From Liolophura sinensis (taxonomy: Eukaryota; Mollusca; Polyplacophora; Chitonida; Chitonidae), in NCBI RefSeq assembly GCF_032854445.1, contig NC_088304.1, forward strand, positions 13,095,704 through 13,159,703: 64,000 nt of DNA. Reading direction: 5' to 3'. The notes beneath the pieces are model-generated. The model was given only the letters and a program-made list of their open reading frames with translations. It did not search any database and was not told where the DNA came from. Shown one piece after another: positions 45,599 through 58,616 of the stretch; within the stretch, counting starts at the first letter, position 1; every line of letters begins with the position of its first letter. The position numbers and the translations under genes are program-made.

Positions 45599-48500
45599 CC
45601 TTATATCATACTTGCGATACAAATAGGTAAGTGCGTGTATGTAAATTCTACAAACTAACTTAAAAACATACTTTATCCTAGGTAGATAATGTGCATTAAT
45701 AGAAAGCAATGGACAATCGTAATTTACAACACAGTAAACCTTAACAGATAGTGAGAAATTTAACAAGTTTGCACGATGCACATTTACATGAACAGCCATT
45801 TTGCAATTCCATGCTTGTCAATCTTCATGGAATCAGATTTTCTATGTGTACAGTAATCAGAGGAATATGTACCTGTAAAATTTCGAATTTACATTTAACA
45901 TGTTTCCAGGTGTATCAAAGAATAAAAGACATCAAGGTAAAAAAAAAAAATAATTGAAAAAACAAACTAAATCAATAAAAAAATTTTTTTTTCATATTTG
46001 TTTTCAGCCCAGTGCTTGATGCCATAGTCATTTTTCAGTCTATATGATGTTTAAAAGTTAGTGTATTATAAAATACAAGGTCATGGTGTTAAAATCTATA
46101 ATATCTGTGCCACCTAACCTTAATTCATAACAAACAGAACTTTATTCCAGACTAAATGTACTTATAAAATGTAATTACGTGCCAAAACACCTGTAATACC
46201 GGACTATGGTATGGTAATACAAAACAAAGATCTGTGTGACTTTCTCTACCTGCAGCTGCCCTCTGATATCCTACAGGTGGGTGTACATGGATCTGTGATC
46301 ACTACTAAAAAAAAAAATACACATTTGAAGCTGGAGTTATATTTAGACCACCCCATTAATTAACGAGTCCGAAAAAATGAATCCCATTAAACAGCACAAC
46401 AGCAGATAAGGTCTACATGTACATGCACAGCATACATGTAGTTTTTCAACAGCATTAACAAATTACAGTATACATGTATAAAGATGTCAATGTTTTCTAT
46501 TCACATGGCAAGTGTTATTCAAACCATATTCATTCATTCCACTACTATGACAGGAATTCCAGTACAATGTACTATATTACACCATTCTCTGACTCACCAT
46601 CAAAGACACAGAAAGTTGATACATACACAAGAAATTTACCTGTAAAGGTGCCTCACAGTAACTATCACGTTATCATTTTCATCACAAGACACACAGAAAT
46701 GTACAAGTATGCCGTCATGTCTTAAAATGTGACATACACGCATGTAAATGAAAACCATCCAAATTTTTGTGGCTCATGTATGTGTGTGCATAGATATATA
46801 TGTAAGCTTCGCTACGTTGTGTTCTATCCAGCATCATGCTGCTTATCTTTGAATAAAAATACAATGATCATCTTGTCCCTTTATAAACCGGGGAATGTTC
46901 CTGGGGATTTCCCGATTTCACCAGGTGGTTATTAATCACGTGTACAATCATGTATATTACAATGCACACTGTGCAAGTAGACACAATATGAGAACATGAA
47001 CTTACAGTAAAGTAATAATAATATATTAACAGTAATACTATACATGTAGTACTGTGAATAGTTTCACAAAACTTCTTGAGTTTTTGTACCTTCAGAAGCA
47101 AATGTGCTCTGCTTAAGGAACATAATACTATACTTACATGCATACAGTGAAGTTTATTTTTTCAAGAAACATTCCATGTAAGACTTCTGCAAAATACTAC
47201 TGGCTACATTTGAGCAATTAACTGAACTTAGAAGTTCTGTGAAACCAGGCCTTGGTATTTACAAGTACACCTTCCAATATTGTAATAAATGTACAAACCA
47301 CAGCACTACGGAAGATTTCTCGCTTGAACTCCAAAAAAAAAAGAAAAGAATGTGTGCTTTCCTATAAGTGAAACTGAAGGCATGCATACATAGAATTTTG
47401 AATCAGTCATTTTGCGAATCTCACTGGGATTCATCCCCATCAAATGTGGCATCCTGGTCAATCTTAAAATAGATGTACATGTACCATAAATACAGGCATT
47501 GTTCAATTTTCTGTGCATGAGACCTTTAGCACTTCAATCTGTAAATAGTTTACTGTTCTAGAACAATAAACATGATAAATACATCAACCACACATACTCT
47601 TACAATAACAAAGTTACAGTTACTGTTTTCTTGGCAAAAATGGTATATAGGGTGTCTCACTGAGGGACACTTTGTGTTAATATATTCTGACTGAGCATAT
47701 ACTGTACATAAGGAAAAGGTTGAGGGACATATGGTACGACAGATGACATAAAAGTTTGGCCCCCCAAAAAAAACACATTTTACAGCCAAATAAAATGTTA
47801 CTTATGATGCTGGAACTTTCCCAGTTATACATCATCCTATCTCCCGGACAAAGCTCAAACCGTCTTTCTAGTTAACGATGAACAGAGCCTTCAGAATTGG
47901 GCAAACTCTGCAACTTCTTATGCACGGGTGAAATTTTAGAGCATTTACTGTACATGTATGTCATTCACTATAGACTAAACAGTACGTGTACTGATATATC
48001 TATATTACCTACAGACTAGACAAGACTTCCACTTTCAGAACAATCATCTGTGATTGTGATAAACACTGTATTTAGAGAACATCGGAGTCCTGGTTTAGTA
48101 GGTCATTGACACAAATGACAGAAAAAATACAAGGCTTCAGTCAACATGTGACACGCTGGCAAAATGCCAAAATGATACGATACCTGTCCTTAACATTAAG
48201 GCAAGGTACAAGACAGATTACAAACACATGACGTACAGGTTGTACACACGTATACATGCAATCTTTGATCACGAGATGCGCAATTTATCGTAGGGACTCT
48301 TGCCAACAATATTAAGTTTTTGTACATGTATTGCTTATATTTAGTTCACAGCTTTTCACATTTACTCCTCTGTTGAAATAACCAACAATTCTATATCCTG
48401 TTCATTAAGCAACAATCAAATATGTGAATAAATCGGATCCAAATGCATCTTTTGTAACATATTATGCAAAGTACAAGTAAATATGAAATGCATGTAAGCA

Positions 48501-49877
48501 CAGATTATGTATGAACCTCAGTTAAGAATGACTCGTAGCGTGTCTACATGTACCCAAGTTACGTAACACACAATGTTACATGAACATGAACTTGAAGATA
48601 CATGTCTAAGTTAAAGAGTCAATCAAGCATCAACCTTTTTGGACAAAATCTGGAGCCTATAACATATCAGCCAATTGTGCATGGGTAACGCAATCTCATG
48701 CCACTGTAAAATAAAATAATTCTGAGAATCTTTAGTGAACCAAACTTGAACTCAAATCCTCACAGGTGAAAAGACACTGGTCAGACACTATCCAAGTACT
48801 GGTGGTGCCTATGTGCTGTCCAAAACAGGCAAATACACATAAAACAAAAAAAATTTCTGAAAATTTTTCCTGTGCCAGGCTTGAACTCAAAACCTCACAG
48901 GTGAAATGACACACTCCCCAGGCAGTATTCAAGTACTGGCGCCTATATGCCTTCCAAAACAAGCAGGTCTATGTACAAACAACTATGACAAACACACACA
49001 TGTTCAAGACACATGCATTAATAACACCGCTGCCATGATGCAACAGGTGGCTCACATTATAAAGGCTGACATTCTTTTATTTCTCACACACTCTGCTCCA
49101 CAAAGATTGAAAACCAGCTGTTTACACAGCTTTCTGATTTATTGCGTTGTGGACTTTTACATACAGATATTGAGGAAGCAAAGACTGGTACCTGGGTTTC
49201 CTTCCTTTTCCTCTATTTTACAAGGTGTTAAAATATTCAGATTTAGAACACTTGTACATGTGTGCAGTCTTACATGCTTCGATGTAGTATTTATTCATTC
49301 ATCTATTTTCTTCACGTTTAACGCCCGTCAAGTGATTTTCAATAGCGTACAGTAAATGGATGTACACATACTGTATATCAGAATATGGAGTCTGTTAAAA
49401 TGTACACCTTTCCTGCGGGCCAAATATTAGACCTTTTACCATATAATAATGTCTATGTAATAAGAAAAAGTTACATTAAAAACCTCAACCAACTCTGGAG
49501 GGGGGCATGTTTGACATCACGTAACAATAGTGCAACAGCCACACCCATGTTGCAGGCACCCAGAGTTCACAACAATATACATGATTACATACATGTACAT
49601 ATAGTGCTTAGTCCCTTTCTCCAGTGCTGTGTATAATGTACATGTTTTTAATGGTGACCTAATATTGGCTCCAAGTCTAGTTGGGCTAAAGCACCCAGAC
49701 TTGTGAAAAGTAAACATAAATGTCCTAGTTTCATGGAGGCAGATGTCAACTATCTGACATTATAGCTACATACATGTATGTACATACAACCTAACAGCAC
49801 ATCACTGATGTTGGGTTAATTTCTACACACTCAGTGTATTTTAAAATTTGCTTTTTGACTGAGAGAAATGTATTCCT
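44666..49877. other. Non-coding region; TA microsatellite
   Basis: No gene is supported. A (TA)n run of about 19 units lies at 45,557-45,594. ACATGTAC palindromes continue (about 45,275, 45,310, 46,425). Confidence 0.5.
48728..48968. repeat. Local tandem duplication of about 120 bp
   Basis: Two neighbouring units share 'CTTGAACTCAAA.CCTCACAGGTGAAA.GACAC', 'TCAAGTACTGG', 'GCCTATRTGC' and 'TCCAAAACA.GCA'. The first begins near 48,745 and the second near 48,871. The GAACTCAAANCC segment resembles the complement of a tRNA B-box, so the unit may be a decayed SINE head. No gene. Confidence 0.6.
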
Positions 49878-50048
49878 TTTATTGATGTTTTATGCCATAT
49901 TCGAGAATATTTCACTGAGGAGACAGTGATGCTGTTTAAAGTGTGAAGGAAACTTTGAATCTACCCAGAGGAAATCTCTGCTATTCGAAGGATACCAGAC
50001 AAATCTCCTGACGTAAACCTGCAGTCAAATCAGCTGGATTTGACCTTA
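49878..50048 (-). mobile_element. SINE family 1, very diverged copy
   Basis: Retained landmarks are TTGATGTTTTATGCCATATT, CGAGAATATTTCACT, a degraded body with GAGGAAATCTC and 'GCTGGATTTGACC' at the head side. This appears to be the oldest copy in the window. Confidence 0.6.
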
Positions 50049-53000
50049 CAATGTCACTAATCAAAGGCTTGTCTTCATTCATTAGATGACAAATCAGTGA
50101 GGGCCCACAATAAGATGAGGCTTTGACAACATGACTTAAGTACATGTAGTAAACTACATGTAATTCTTTTCAGATCTGAAATTGAAATGTGATTAATGCT
50201 ACAAGCCTTCAATGTAAGTTGCATTAGGGTACAGACTTATTTGATTGAAGTTCTAAGCTGTGCTCCAGAACACAAGTTTGTAAAAGCTTTTCTCATAAAA
50301 CAGGCAAGAACTTTAACAGTAAATAACACAGAGGCACCCTGGCAAGCCATTCTTCAATACTTGATCAATATACTTAAATCAATATAAGTAAATAACATCC
50401 GACTCACATCTGTGCAGCTCAAGCACATCATAAAACTGATCAGAAAGTACTGTACATACATGTAGATTGACTCAATGTACGTGTACTGTGTACCGATAAG
50501 GTCACCTGGGGAAATGCCACAGTCAGCACTTTTACTTCTACTCGTGTGTACGCATGAGCCTTAAGGCTAAACACATCTTTTAAGCTTAAGGAAAGGGCCG
50601 ATTGAAAGGCTACATGTATATTGGCATTTAAGATGAAACAGAAAGTGAAAACGTAAACTACCTCAAAACCAAAAATATGATCCTTCAGCCTGCCCTTGAA
50701 TTCTTATGTCATGTCAGATATTTAACCCTCAACTGTGGTTGATCTGAAACTTGATTTACTTCCTGATCTCAACGGCATATGTAAATGTATAAATTTGGCG
50801 GCATGTCAACCAGTCAAGAGTTTCATCAGCCCAAACAACAGAGCTCAACAAAATGGCTCACCTTTCACGTCATGTGTGTATAGGTAAACGTCAAACTCGA
50901 TTTCATAAGACTTTAGGTCAAACTTTTACTTAAATGAGTTGGACTATTAACATGTGATTTTGTCAAATTATGGAAGTCAGTACAACAGATGACACCATGT
51001 GAAAGCAGCTTAAACTATTAAACTGATTGCACATGGTGTGATTTATTGAACTGACTTCCAGAATTTCACAAAATCACAACAAATTGATAATGCATGAACA
51101 GGATAACAATACTGTCTGGATAGAGTGAATTATCAATTTTGTAACTGTGGTACACAGGACATACAAATACTTTGTATAAAGCCATATCACGTTAATGTAA
51201 TGCAGGTGTCACTTGCTATAAAGCTTCAACTGCAACATGTCTGTGATGAAAGGGCTTGCTGAGAGTAGACAGTTACAAAAGTGGATTCATGAAACCAGGG
51301 GTTAATCCTCAGTATTGGAGAATTTCAGACAGCTTAAGGGGCAGCAACATGAACGTGCCATGGGCGTTCCATATCTTATTCCTATAAGTCATGCAGTGTT
51401 CATTACAAATTTGAAGGAATTTCTCTTCCTCAATATTAATTTCAAATCTCTATGTCTTACTGGGCATTTAAATAAAACATCCTAACTACATGTAATCCAC
51501 CCTGTGGAGTCTGGCATAACCTGCTATTATATTCTTCATCACAAACTGTTCTCGTCTTCAAATTGATGGTCATTTCACATCAAAGACTGATGCCAGACAT
51601 ATGTACATACTCCGCATGTACTTCTACAGATTTGAAGCTGTGATCATTTCTATGATCAAATTAGCACACGGCGTGTGTGACTGACTCAATGATAAGATGG
51701 CTGCAGTTGTCAACTGTCAATATTAACTATTCAGACAGCAAGCACATTAATGTTCAATGAAAAATTCAACACGTGTGACAAAGTCTTTAAATCTTTTCAA
51801 CTTCACACGACAGAGCAGGTGAAATGTTTTCAATGGTAAATAGAGAAGACGCCTTCTTAGGTGGCTTTGATGGTAGAAATTTTGAAAGCCTTGAAGAGCT
51901 GACTGTGCACATTCTGCGTTAGCCCATTTCCATATTGTCAGTCATTATAAAATCTTCATGCTTACACAAAACAGACTGAACTTGTGTCATGCACACTTGA
52001 CACGAATCACAAAACTCTTATTCCTATTGATCAAATATTGAAAACAGGTTTTCCGTTCGTACAGTACATGTAGATACACCGGTATGTTTTCTACATTAAG
52101 AGAGTTAGTCCAGAAAAAAAAATGTTTTGACCAATGAGGTAAAACTACAACCAGATGTACATGTACTCTGTACCTTGTCCTAAGCACCGCTCTGTATGTG
52201 ACCAAATATGGCACTTCACCTTTAAATACATTAATGGAGCACACATATACTGACAATTGTGATGTAATAAAGGAAAAAACAAAAGAGCACATAGCTCTGG
52301 ACTGTTCTGTTTCAGGTGGGAAGGAGTTTTACCAGTCTGTTCCCTACTGTGGCAAAGTATGGTTTGACCCCTAAAGCAGAACCAACAAGCAAATCAAGAA
52401 GTGGAACCTTACTTTGACACATTAAAAGGGAGCCACCAAAAAATTACTTCTGTTAATTTATCTTTGCGCTAAAATCTAGCCTCATGTACAAAGTGATGCA
52501 ATATCCATGTATTGTGATGGTATAGCACCAATAAGCACTGCCTGGAAGAATGAACATGTATGCACAATGTCAAACAAAGTAAAAGTCGCTAAGTTCAGCT
52601 TAATGCATGGTTTACTTTATTTACAAAACTATTCCACAATTAAATGCTGCTTGGCTGACATTAAAATTCCGGCATTCCAAATATTCTTTGTCACTGAGTA
52701 ATTTTAATGTTTTAATGCATGTCTACAGAAAGGAATAATAAACAGATGACATGCAATGTTGAACACGCTACAAACCATACATATCAATTCATAACAGAAA
52801 ATAAAATGCATGAAGTTATTTGCTCATGAATGTACAAACATGCATGGTTATGAAATAAAAGTACAGGCACACGTACATGTACATGTATAGAACTGATATC
52901 CAGCTATCGGAAAATCAGTGGAGGCATTCTGAGAACAACACGTGATAATTAGAACCATTCACAAAGTTCGTTTTTTAGTTGGCAGTGATGACAGGAGCAA

Positions 53001-53290
53001 CATCTCAATATAACAGAAGTGTGTGGTCAAGGAAATTAAGAACCAGCAAATTTTAAAATTTGAGCAAAAAAACGATTTGTAAATAGATGTTGTTCCGTAC
53101 TTCAATTATCTCAACAATGCTATATTATGAGAGTGAGCATAAATGATGTTTGCGAGCAAAATATTCCAATTTTGTAGTGATAGTAACCCAAACACTGACC
53201 AATATCTCATTCTGAAACACAAATGTTATGTACCAGAACCTGTGCTAAATAATGTTTTTGCACTTTAAGTCTATAAGCTGTTTCATATTG
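50049..53290. other. Non-coding region
   Basis: No supported exon. It contains the foldback element at 50,952-51,079 and, near 52,870, ACATGTACATGTA palindromes. Short frames such as 51,987-52,292 have no domain or splice context. Confidence 0.5.
50952..51079. mobile_element. Foldback element with about 50-bp arms
   Basis: The left arm GTGATTTTGTCAAATTATGG then AAGTCAGT...CACCATGTG (50,954-51,003) is the inverse complement of the right arm CACATGGTGTGATTTATTGA then ACTGACTTCCAGAATTTCAC...AATCACA (about 51,030-51,079). Only about 26 bases separate the arms. It could be a MITE or a hairpin-forming transcript. Confidence 0.75.
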
Positions 53291-53305
53291 TCCTGCAGTG
53301 CATGA

Positions 53306-53372
53306 GTGAGTGAGTGCTTGGGGTTTAACATCGTACTTAACAATTTTTCAGTCATATGACGAAGAAAGAATC
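53306..53372 (-). mobile_element. SINE family 2, short 3' fragment with target-site duplication
   Basis: The 67-bp insert has a (GAGT)n edge and 'GGGGTTTAACATCGTACTTA', then 'acaatttttcagtcatatgac', matching the 3' end of the element at 29,195-29,445. A perfect 15-bp duplication TCCTGCAGTGCATGA lies at 53,291-53,305 and 53,373-53,387. It is a severely 5'-truncated insertion. Confidence 0.85.
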
Positions 53373-54229
53373 TCCTGCAGTGCATGAAGACAGGTATTTT
53401 TTCCCATATATATGATAAAAACAGGCAAGACTTAGTGTTTCTGGCAGAAGGCAACATGATTTTTGTTATCATGTTACAAACTATGCTAACTATTCCATGC
53501 TAAGTAAACATGTAGGCTACAGTCTATGCCCCTGTGATGAAAACCTGAAGTAATTACTGTATCCTATAACAAGAAGATCCAAAATAAATTTGCTTGATTC
53601 TAATATAAAAGTTCCCACTTTATTTTCTAGTGTTGGATAATCATACCTGTATGGAATTTCAATTTAAAAGAAGTGAAATGACATTTACATAACAGAAATG
53701 AAAGAGCTATACAAACTGTGAAGAACACTATTTTTTAGCTTTTTTAAGTCTTCATGAGAGAGAAAAACGGTTTTAAACATCATCATTTTCTACAAAATCC
53801 ACTGATTTGAGGCACAATGTATGGCTGAAGTGTGCCAAAATGTGTCTGGAATACCATGTCCTGAAGAGCTACTTAGCAAACCTCAGAACGATAATCTGTA
53901 ATCTGTTCAAAAGGAAACTTCTGATCCTTCCATGTTTAACTATTAAACAAATAACAAGTGATGCTGGCAGAAAATTCAGATATTTTATTTAATCTTAAGT
54001 ATAGCGCTTTCATTTAGGGTATAGGTTGTATAAATAGGCCTATGTTTTTTACTTTTACATTTAGAATCCTTCAATCCAAATAAAAAAGCTCCACGACCAT
54101 TTTTGAGTATGTCAGACGGTGTATAACGTGACCATTAATTACAAATTAAAGAGACAATCGAGTCAAATTTAAAGGTTTAAATCTGCTTAACCCGAATCTT
54201 GAATTGCGGTTGTTGTTGTAGTACCATTG

Positions 54230-54600
54230 GCATGGTGCGTTGTGTAGTGTCAACCACACAACATGAACATGCAAAGCGAACCGAGGAATGCAACTTATGT
54301 TTCAAGGCTTACCCAAATAAAAACCTGGAGATCAGCGAAAATTCAAGTCCTCCAAAACAAGCGTCCTGTATTCGCCTTGACAGGGGCCGAACCTTCCGAA
54401 GAAAGCTGCCTGCGATCAAGAAGACCTCCAATAAAAACTCTCTCTATTCCTCGTATGCTATCTCTCTCATGCTCAAAATGGCGAACAAAACGTCAACAGC
54501 CGGTGACGTCATCCAGGGGCCGGTCGTGTCATGTGATTGTCTCAAGGTCGTTCACTCTTTGACTCGTACCTTGTCACCTTGCTCCGTGCTATTAAAGCCC
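54230..54600 (-). promoter_or_regulatory. Candidate promoter and non-coding first exon
   Basis: This is the most CpG- and GC-rich stretch between the two genes. On the minus strand it reads GGCCCCTGGATGACGTCACC, then 'gacgttttgttcgccattttgag', and after about 150 nt a donor-like TTTATTTGG/GTAAGCC at about 54,311. A CRE palindrome TGACGTCA is at 54,504-54,511 and an M-box-like TCATGTGA is at 54,529-54,536. It could be the start of the phosphatase transcript (first intron about 23 kb), or a promoter of another or bidirectional transcript. The 134-codon plus-strand frame here has no recognisable domain. Confidence 0.3.
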
Positions 54601-57600
54601 TAAAAAATTGTTCATTGATTATTCTGAGTTAAGAATAGTTTCTGCTCTGAAATCTTAGTAAATACAATTGTCAGGTCAGGAGTAAACGTTAGAAATCATC
54701 TGGATATAAATGCAAGAGTAAATCCTTGTTTTCTAATTTTTAGAAAATATGCAGTCATATGTTCTCACGAAAATGAAAAATATGGGGTGGGAAAATTGCA
54801 CAACTTTTAAAAAGCAATATTCTCTGCTTTACATGTAGTAAATGGGCAATAACCTGAATAAGATACATAGGATACAGCGGGACTGGGATGGGACGGGGGG
54901 TGGGGCTGAAATTAAAGTAGGGGAGCTAAGTCTGCCCCCCCCCCCCTCGCCCCCAGTGAAATTATGTTTTTTTCAATAGACCAGATGACATCGGCTGAAC
55001 GGTTTGAATGAAATGCTTAATAAAGAAAGGACAACGTGCAGTTTTCCATTACTTCCGCTGCATCAGCCCCAAATTTTATAATGTTCCAATCCTGAGATAA
55101 GATTAAGTATTAAGATTAACCAGTAAACCCCACACTATGTGTACGATATTGGCAGACCTTCCCACTGGATTATTATTATTATTTTATTTTTTTGTTCAAC
55201 TTAGGGTAAGGTGATGAGCCGCGAAAATTTTATCCCACCCAACATTCTCAGTATCAATTGCATGCCCTGTAAACAATGATGGGTGGGACAAAATTTTCGC
55301 GCCCCATCACCTTGCCCAAAACTGAAAAAAATCCAAACATGACAGACGTTGATTGAGTTATCCCATTCGAAAGTTCAAGCGGCTGGATTTTATCATTACT
55401 GTTGAAAGATGGTTTATCAATGCTGGCTTTGACATATTACATTCGGGTGTTTTAGGGAATCAGTGGATTCCAAAAATAATGTAGGGCCCGAGCCGGTTTT
55501 TTTTTCCAGTGAAATTTTTACGGTAGCAACGTCCAACTTAGCTTTTGGTTAGTTTGTGCTGGGCTGCAACGATATACTTTAATCCAAGGGAAGAAACTTC
55601 TGAGATTTAGTCCTCACAGTTAAAACTGTATTATGTATTGTACACCACCAAAATTCCACGTTTTGCCTTGAGTGGTCCAAATTATTGACCCAACAATGAC
55701 ACACGAGTGCATAAAGATATATTCTGAAAGATAAAAGTCTGTTGATTTCAAAAATACTTTCAGTTTATAAGACTTTTGTAATGGAGAAAATAAACAAAAA
55801 ATTGCAAAACAAATTATCAAAGTAGTTTTTTTTAAATGCTATTTGTATAGCGACTTTTAATTTGAACATTATAGAAGCCTTATTATCAAATGCATAATTT
55901 GTTATTTAATTCAAAAACAACAAAAACAAAAAAGGCAGAAAAATTCGTCTCAAATTTTGTATAACTGGTAATTCATAGTTAAAACCTTCAAAGTTTCAAA
56001 ACTGTTATAGTAATATCTTTAAAACTAAAAACAGATATAAAACATTTGTGGGCTCCGTTTTTTATTTTAAATTATACAGCTTCACGGGAAGAAATTTCTA
56101 ATGCTTTGTGTTAGTAACAATTAGGCAAGTAACAAATGTACTTTACCATACGACTGTCTCCTAAACACAGAAAAGGAAAAAATATGAGATGAGAAAATGT
56201 ATAATGTGGCAAAATTCGTTCTAATCAAGAAAGTGCCCAGCTTCCAGTCTAAATATGAATAGATCAACCTACTGTTGAAATTTCTTTTAAAGTGTAAAGT
56301 GCTCCATGACGGTGTAAATTTGTGTTTTGTCTTGATTGTTGTGATTGTTGTATACCTCCCTACCGCGATGGACCCGGTGGCCTTTGTTAACATCTAGGCC
56401 GTGTGTAAGGTCATATGGTTTGCAGGTAGTGCAAACAGTAGCGTGGTGCTAGTAAGCACGAGGGTATTCACAGCAGGTAAAATCCCTTGTGATGGAATCA
56501 GTGCATGAGAGTCCCCCCTCTCCTTCCTGCATGATCAGTGGAGAATACACACGTAAGAAAAAAAAAACCAAGACAGGCTTGGATCACAGGTCACACGTTT
56601 TGTCAAATTCAAGATACTGCTAGCGTTATTTACAACTCCATGCTTGGTTTTCACCTTTAAATGATAGGAAAGATAAGGACTGACCTCAGTGTGCTACAAT
56701 AGCCTAATAGGTAGCCCCTTCCTCCCCTTACTTTAGAGACATGCAGGCGGGTACCTGGCAAAATCAATAAAACACGTATATGTATAAGGCCTACACCTAC
56801 TTAATCGTGTGCCGAAATGTCTGGTGCAGGAAACTTCGCATGCCGAAATATGCATAGGGCATCATAATAGGCCTATATGCAGGTACCGGTAGTGATTTAT
56901 TAGGATCATATAGGCCTAATCAGTGCTTTAATATAGCTAATGGCTCTGCAAAGTCAACTCTTTTAAAAAAATTAATTCAATTATAGTACGAAGAGCTCAA
57001 CAAACATCTGAGAGGTGAAAACGAAGGAACCTTATTATATGATCGCTATATATGACTTAATTCGAAAACAACGGTATACGAATGTCGGACTTGACGCTTA
57101 TATTTAATTGTAGGCCAACTGCAGCACGATTGCATTTCTTTATTTTTTCAAGTTGCCGGTAATCTGTATATCTATTATTTATTGCTATAAATTAAGTGAC
57201 AACTGGTGATGATGGAGACGCAATTGCGTTTTTGTTTTTTTTTTTTTTGTACCTATTGAGTGAATAATTGGGGATTAACGTCAGTGATTCCCCTTTGAAA
57301 AGTAGAATTTAGCCGACAATTGCTAGGATCGGAATTAGATACGAAGACGGCGTGTGACACAAAGCTTAATACATGTACATCAAATGCAAGTTTGCAAAAT
57401 ATGAATATTATTATTTACGTATTTTCAAAAATATACATGATTTTATTGGAAGACATTGTGGTGAATGAAGAAAATGTATGTCGTCACAAAGTCCGCTTCC
57501 GGATATTGTATAGGTTACTTCTTTGTTAAAGCTTGTAACCTGAGCTATGCTTTGCTGCAGCGAAGAAGGATGACATGTTTTTTGGATAATCATTTTATTT

Positions 57601-58616
57601 TCCGACAAAAGCCTTTATTTGTTAATTTAATACGCCCGTGATGTAGCTGTCTTACAAGAACAGACTTAATAGGTAAATGGAGTTAATGAAGAACGTGGCT
57701 GTTTTGTGCAAACGCAACTGAACGTGGAATGTGGGAAGCTTTTCATACTCTCGCGTTCTACGGCAACCATTCACGACTTCTCTTTGATTTCCTTATTTTG
57801 TCACGCGAAAATATTGGTGTCTTTGAGATTTTATAGTCTTGCGGTTTTGCAGTTCAGATGGAAATTTGTGTAGAATATTTGTCATAGTGCATTTAGCTTA
57901 CAAATACGTGTGAATCGTGAGGACTACATTTATGAAATAATCTGTAAAATAGTTTGTGTCAGATAAATAGGTAAATTTTCACCTTTCATTTTCGCAGCTG
58001 CTGATTAAAAATACACACAGGAATGTGATAAAATAAAGCTGGGAACCTTGCTATACTTTAATTATTATTTACTGAATGCAGGTTCAAGTTTTTGTTGTCC
58101 AGTCTTAATTACATATAACTTTCTCTTGAATTATTAAATTAAATATATATTATTAAATATATATATATATAAGTATATTTAATCCTTCACAATATTAAGC
58201 TAGAGTAGGTAGAATTACAGAGTGTTACTGCATGTTATGCTTTGATGAAATAAATTCAGACACAAGACATGAATACTAAAATGTGTCAGTGGCTGTTCGT
58301 CATAGTTGTAGTCCAGTAGGCTGTAGTTGTTAGGTTACAAGAGACATGATTTCAATTCCATTTTTGGTCACAGTTTTTACCAAAATGGTCAAGGTTCCCA
58401 TGCTTTTGATGTTCATGGGGCCATGGGGGCAATAAGTGGTGGAAGGTGCTTTCTTGTGTGATCTTACATGTGAAGTTTGCTGAAGGAAAATGCTCCAATT
58501 TCCTGTATGACATACATGCATGTGTGGCAGAGTTCACCAAAGGTCAGGGGTTTGTTTCCGGCTCTTACTCTTCCCCACCTGTAAATGTCTGTCATGGAAT
58601 GTGTGAAAAAAATTTC
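54601..58616. other. Intergenic between the two genes
   Basis: No coding exon is supported. Contents are G- and C-runs at about 54,892-54,955, a strong hairpin at 55,201-55,320, T-run near 57,233-57,249 and a short (TA)n at about 58,155-58,170. Upstream non-coding exons of the BTB-zinc finger gene should lie here, but I could not locate them. Confidence 0.5.
55201..55320. repeat. Near-perfect 41-bp inverted repeat (hairpin)
   Basis: The left arm 55,201-55,241 (TTAGGGTAAGGTGATGAGCC then GCGAAAATTTTATCCCACCC) is the inverse complement, with few mismatches, of the right arm 55,279-55,320 (GGGTGGGACAAAATTTTCGC then GCCCCATCACCTTGCCC). A loop of about 37 nt separates them. It may be a MITE or a hairpin precursor. 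No open frame. Confidence 0.8.

Noticed and set aside
54199-54603. 134-codon plus-strand frame
   Set aside because: Basic low-complexity composition with no domain. The stretch looks more like a CpG-rich promoter or first exon on the other strand.
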